36,868 nucleotides of DNA from an uncultured Oscillibacter sp. (lineage in GTDB: Bacteria; Bacillota; Clostridia; Oscillospirales; Oscillospiraceae): NCBI GenBank assembly GCA_905234565.1, contig CAJOHW010000013.1:36106-72973 (forward strand). Reading direction: 5' to 3'. Numbering within the stretch: the stretch's first letter is position 1; each line of letters starts with the position of its first letter. The position numbers were made by a program, and so were the translations under genes. Below, piece by piece: positions 35,989 to 36,868 of the stretch. A model generated the notes under the pieces. That model was not told the DNA's origin. It was given only the letters and a program-made list of their open reading frames with translations, and did no database searches.

Positions 35989-36868
35989 ATGAAAAAAAAT
36001 ATATGTCTGCTGTTGTCTCTGTGTCTGTGCTTGGTGATGGCGGTCCCCGCACTGGCGGCGGGGACTGTTGCAAGCGGCTCTTGCGGCGGCAATCTGACGT
36101 GGACGCTTGACAATGCCGGAACCTTGACCATCAGCGGCACGGGAGAAATGACTGATTATGATTGGAGAACCGCTCCATGGTACAACGAGTGCGAAAGTAT
36201 CCGGACGGTGGACATTCAGTCCGGCGTGACCAGTATCGGCAATTATGCGTTTTTCTATTGTTCCGGATTGACCGCCGTTAGCATTCCTTCCGGTGTGACC
36301 AGTATCGGCGAAAGCGCGTTTGAAGATTGTTCCGGATTGACCGCTGTTACCATTCCGGACAGCGTGACCAGTATCGGCGATCGGGCGTTTTCCGGTTGTT
36401 CCGGATTGACCGCCGTTACCATTCCGGACAGCGTGACCAGTATCGACGATAGCGCGTTTTCCGGTTGTACCGGATTGACCGATGTATATTACGGCGGAAC
36501 AGAAACACAATGGAATGCTGTCACGATTGGCGGCGGTAATGACAGTCTTACAGATGCCCATATCCACTATAACAGTGCCGCCCCGGAGCCGACACCGACA
36601 CCTGGTAACATTGTAGCTCAGGGTACTTGCGGCGACAATCTGACGTGGACGCTTGACAACGCCGGAACCTTGACCATCAGCGGCACGGGGGAAATGACTG
36701 ATTATGATCGGGGAACCGTTCCATGGTACGCTGAGTGCGAAAGTATCCGGACGGTGGACATTCAGTCCGGCGTGACCAGTATCGGCGAATATGCGTTTGA
36801 CGGTTGTTACAGATTGACCGCCGTTACTATTCCTTCCAGCGTGACCAGTATCGGCGAAAGCGCGTTTG
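35989..36868 (+). CDS. BspA-type leucine-rich-repeat surface protein, 3' end cut by window
   Basis: Exported protein of which 293 codons are visible. The signal peptide (MKKNICLLLSLCLCLVMAV, ending PALA) is followed by a beta module with CGGNLTWTLDNAGTLTISG and PWYNECESIRTVDI, then 23-residue LRR_5 repeats of the form LTAVTIPDSVTSIGxxAFxxCSG. After a short module (VYYGGTETQWNAV) and a Pro-Thr linker (PEPTPTPG), the whole arrangement begins again 182 residues later. This architecture is known from BspA-like adhesins of gut and oral bacteria and is inferred to be surface exposed. AGGAGG lies 5 nt before the ATG. Base composition is visibly lower in G+C than in the neighbouring genes, with many AGT, ATT, TAT and GTT codons. 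No promoter was recognised; it may depend on read-through. Confidence 0.9.
   Translation, partial: MKKNICLLLSLCLCLVMAVPALAAGTVASGSCGGNLTWTLDNAGTLTISGTGEMTDYDWRTAPWYNECESIRTVDIQSGVTSIGNYAFFYCSGLTAVSIPSGVTSIGESAFEDCSGLTAVTIPDSVTSIGDRAFSGCSGLTAVTIPDSVTSIDDSAFSGCTGLTDVYYGGTETQWNAVTIGGGNDSLTDAHIHYNSAAPEPTPTPGNIVAQGTCGDNLTWTLDNAGTLTISGTGEMTDYDRGTVPWYAECESIRTVDIQSGVTSIGEYAFDGCYRLTAVTIPSSVTSIGESAF
36082..36868 (+). repeat. 546-bp direct duplication of the N-terminal module
   Basis: The sequence beginning TGCGGCGGCAATCTGACG at 36082 recurs with few changes at 36628, exactly 546 bp later, and continues so far as the window allows (GTGACCAGTATCG at 36772 and 36841 matches 36226 and 36295). The duplicated block keeps frame (182 codons). 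Confidence 0.88.
36226..36501 (+). repeat. tandem 69-bp repeats encoding LRR_5 units
   Basis: Four units of exactly 69 bp, marked by GTGACCAGTATCG at 36226, 36295, 36364 and 36433. The middle units differ at only a few positions; the last degenerates into the following module. Each encodes 23 residues with one Cys. Confidence 0.9.

Noticed and set aside
35173..36567. Minus-strand frame over ntpD and the BspA-like gene, with a striking repeated TGHAVRNGNGGQSGT-like translation
   Set aside because: The repeats in this translation are the antisense reading of the 69-bp LRR units; the plus strand has signal peptide, ribosome binding site and LRR_5 domains.

Overview
The window is a GC-rich bacterial chromosome segment carrying 29 protein genes and no RNA genes. 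Several features together point to an anaerobic Clostridia of the Oscillospiraceae type (relatives of Oscillibacter, Dysosmobacter, Flavonifractor): maturation genes for an [FeFe]-hydrogenase, an ATP-dependent PEP carboxykinase, a long class II GalT, AddAB instead of RecBCD, a bacterial V-type ATPase operon, and SLH-anchored and BspA-like surface proteins. The taxonomic call is inference from gene content and not from a marker search.

Layout. Positions 1-7076 are read leftward: malQ (cut by the window edge), pckA behind its own promoter and followed by a strong terminator, then a four-gene operon hydR(TM1266 family)-hydE-hydG-hydF from one promoter. hydF carries a frameshift that removes its switch I segment. 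Positions 7124-9883 are read rightward: a PAP2 phosphatase, a cytidylate-kinase-like protein, a DUF2461 protein and an HD hydrolase, closed by a bidirectional terminator. Positions 9909-14165 are read leftward: a large secreted NAGPA/Ig-like/SLH protein and an XRE-S24 (LexA-like) regulator. The regulator is divergent from tcdA, and the two promoters lie almost back to back around a small palindrome. From 14171 onward everything is rightward: tcdA, the Leloir operon galE-galK-galT, era with its terminator, addB-addA, the nine-gene V-type ATPase operon in the Enterococcus hirae order F-I-K-E-C-G-A-B-D, and the start of a BspA-type leucine-rich-repeat surface protein that runs off the right end.

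How the genes fit together. The window covers sugar entry (malQ, gal genes), a PEP/oxaloacetate branch point (pckA), hydrogen metabolism support (hyd), and an ion-translocating ATPase whose membrane ring subunit carries the residues that bind sodium in E. hirae NtpK. Core maintenance genes (era, tcdA, addAB) are interspersed. The strongest items for a second look are the broken hydF, a pair of related ~70-bp intergenic elements (6958-7027 and 19987-20056) that match no annotated gene, the sodium signature in NtpK, and the modular repeat structure of the terminal BspA-like gene. I did not find a clearly new multi-gene defence or biosynthetic system; most of the window is conserved core metabolism.

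No gene-free stretch exceeds about 265 bases. The two longest (6930-7185 and 26981-27243) hold promoters, a dispersed element and a structured leader, described below.
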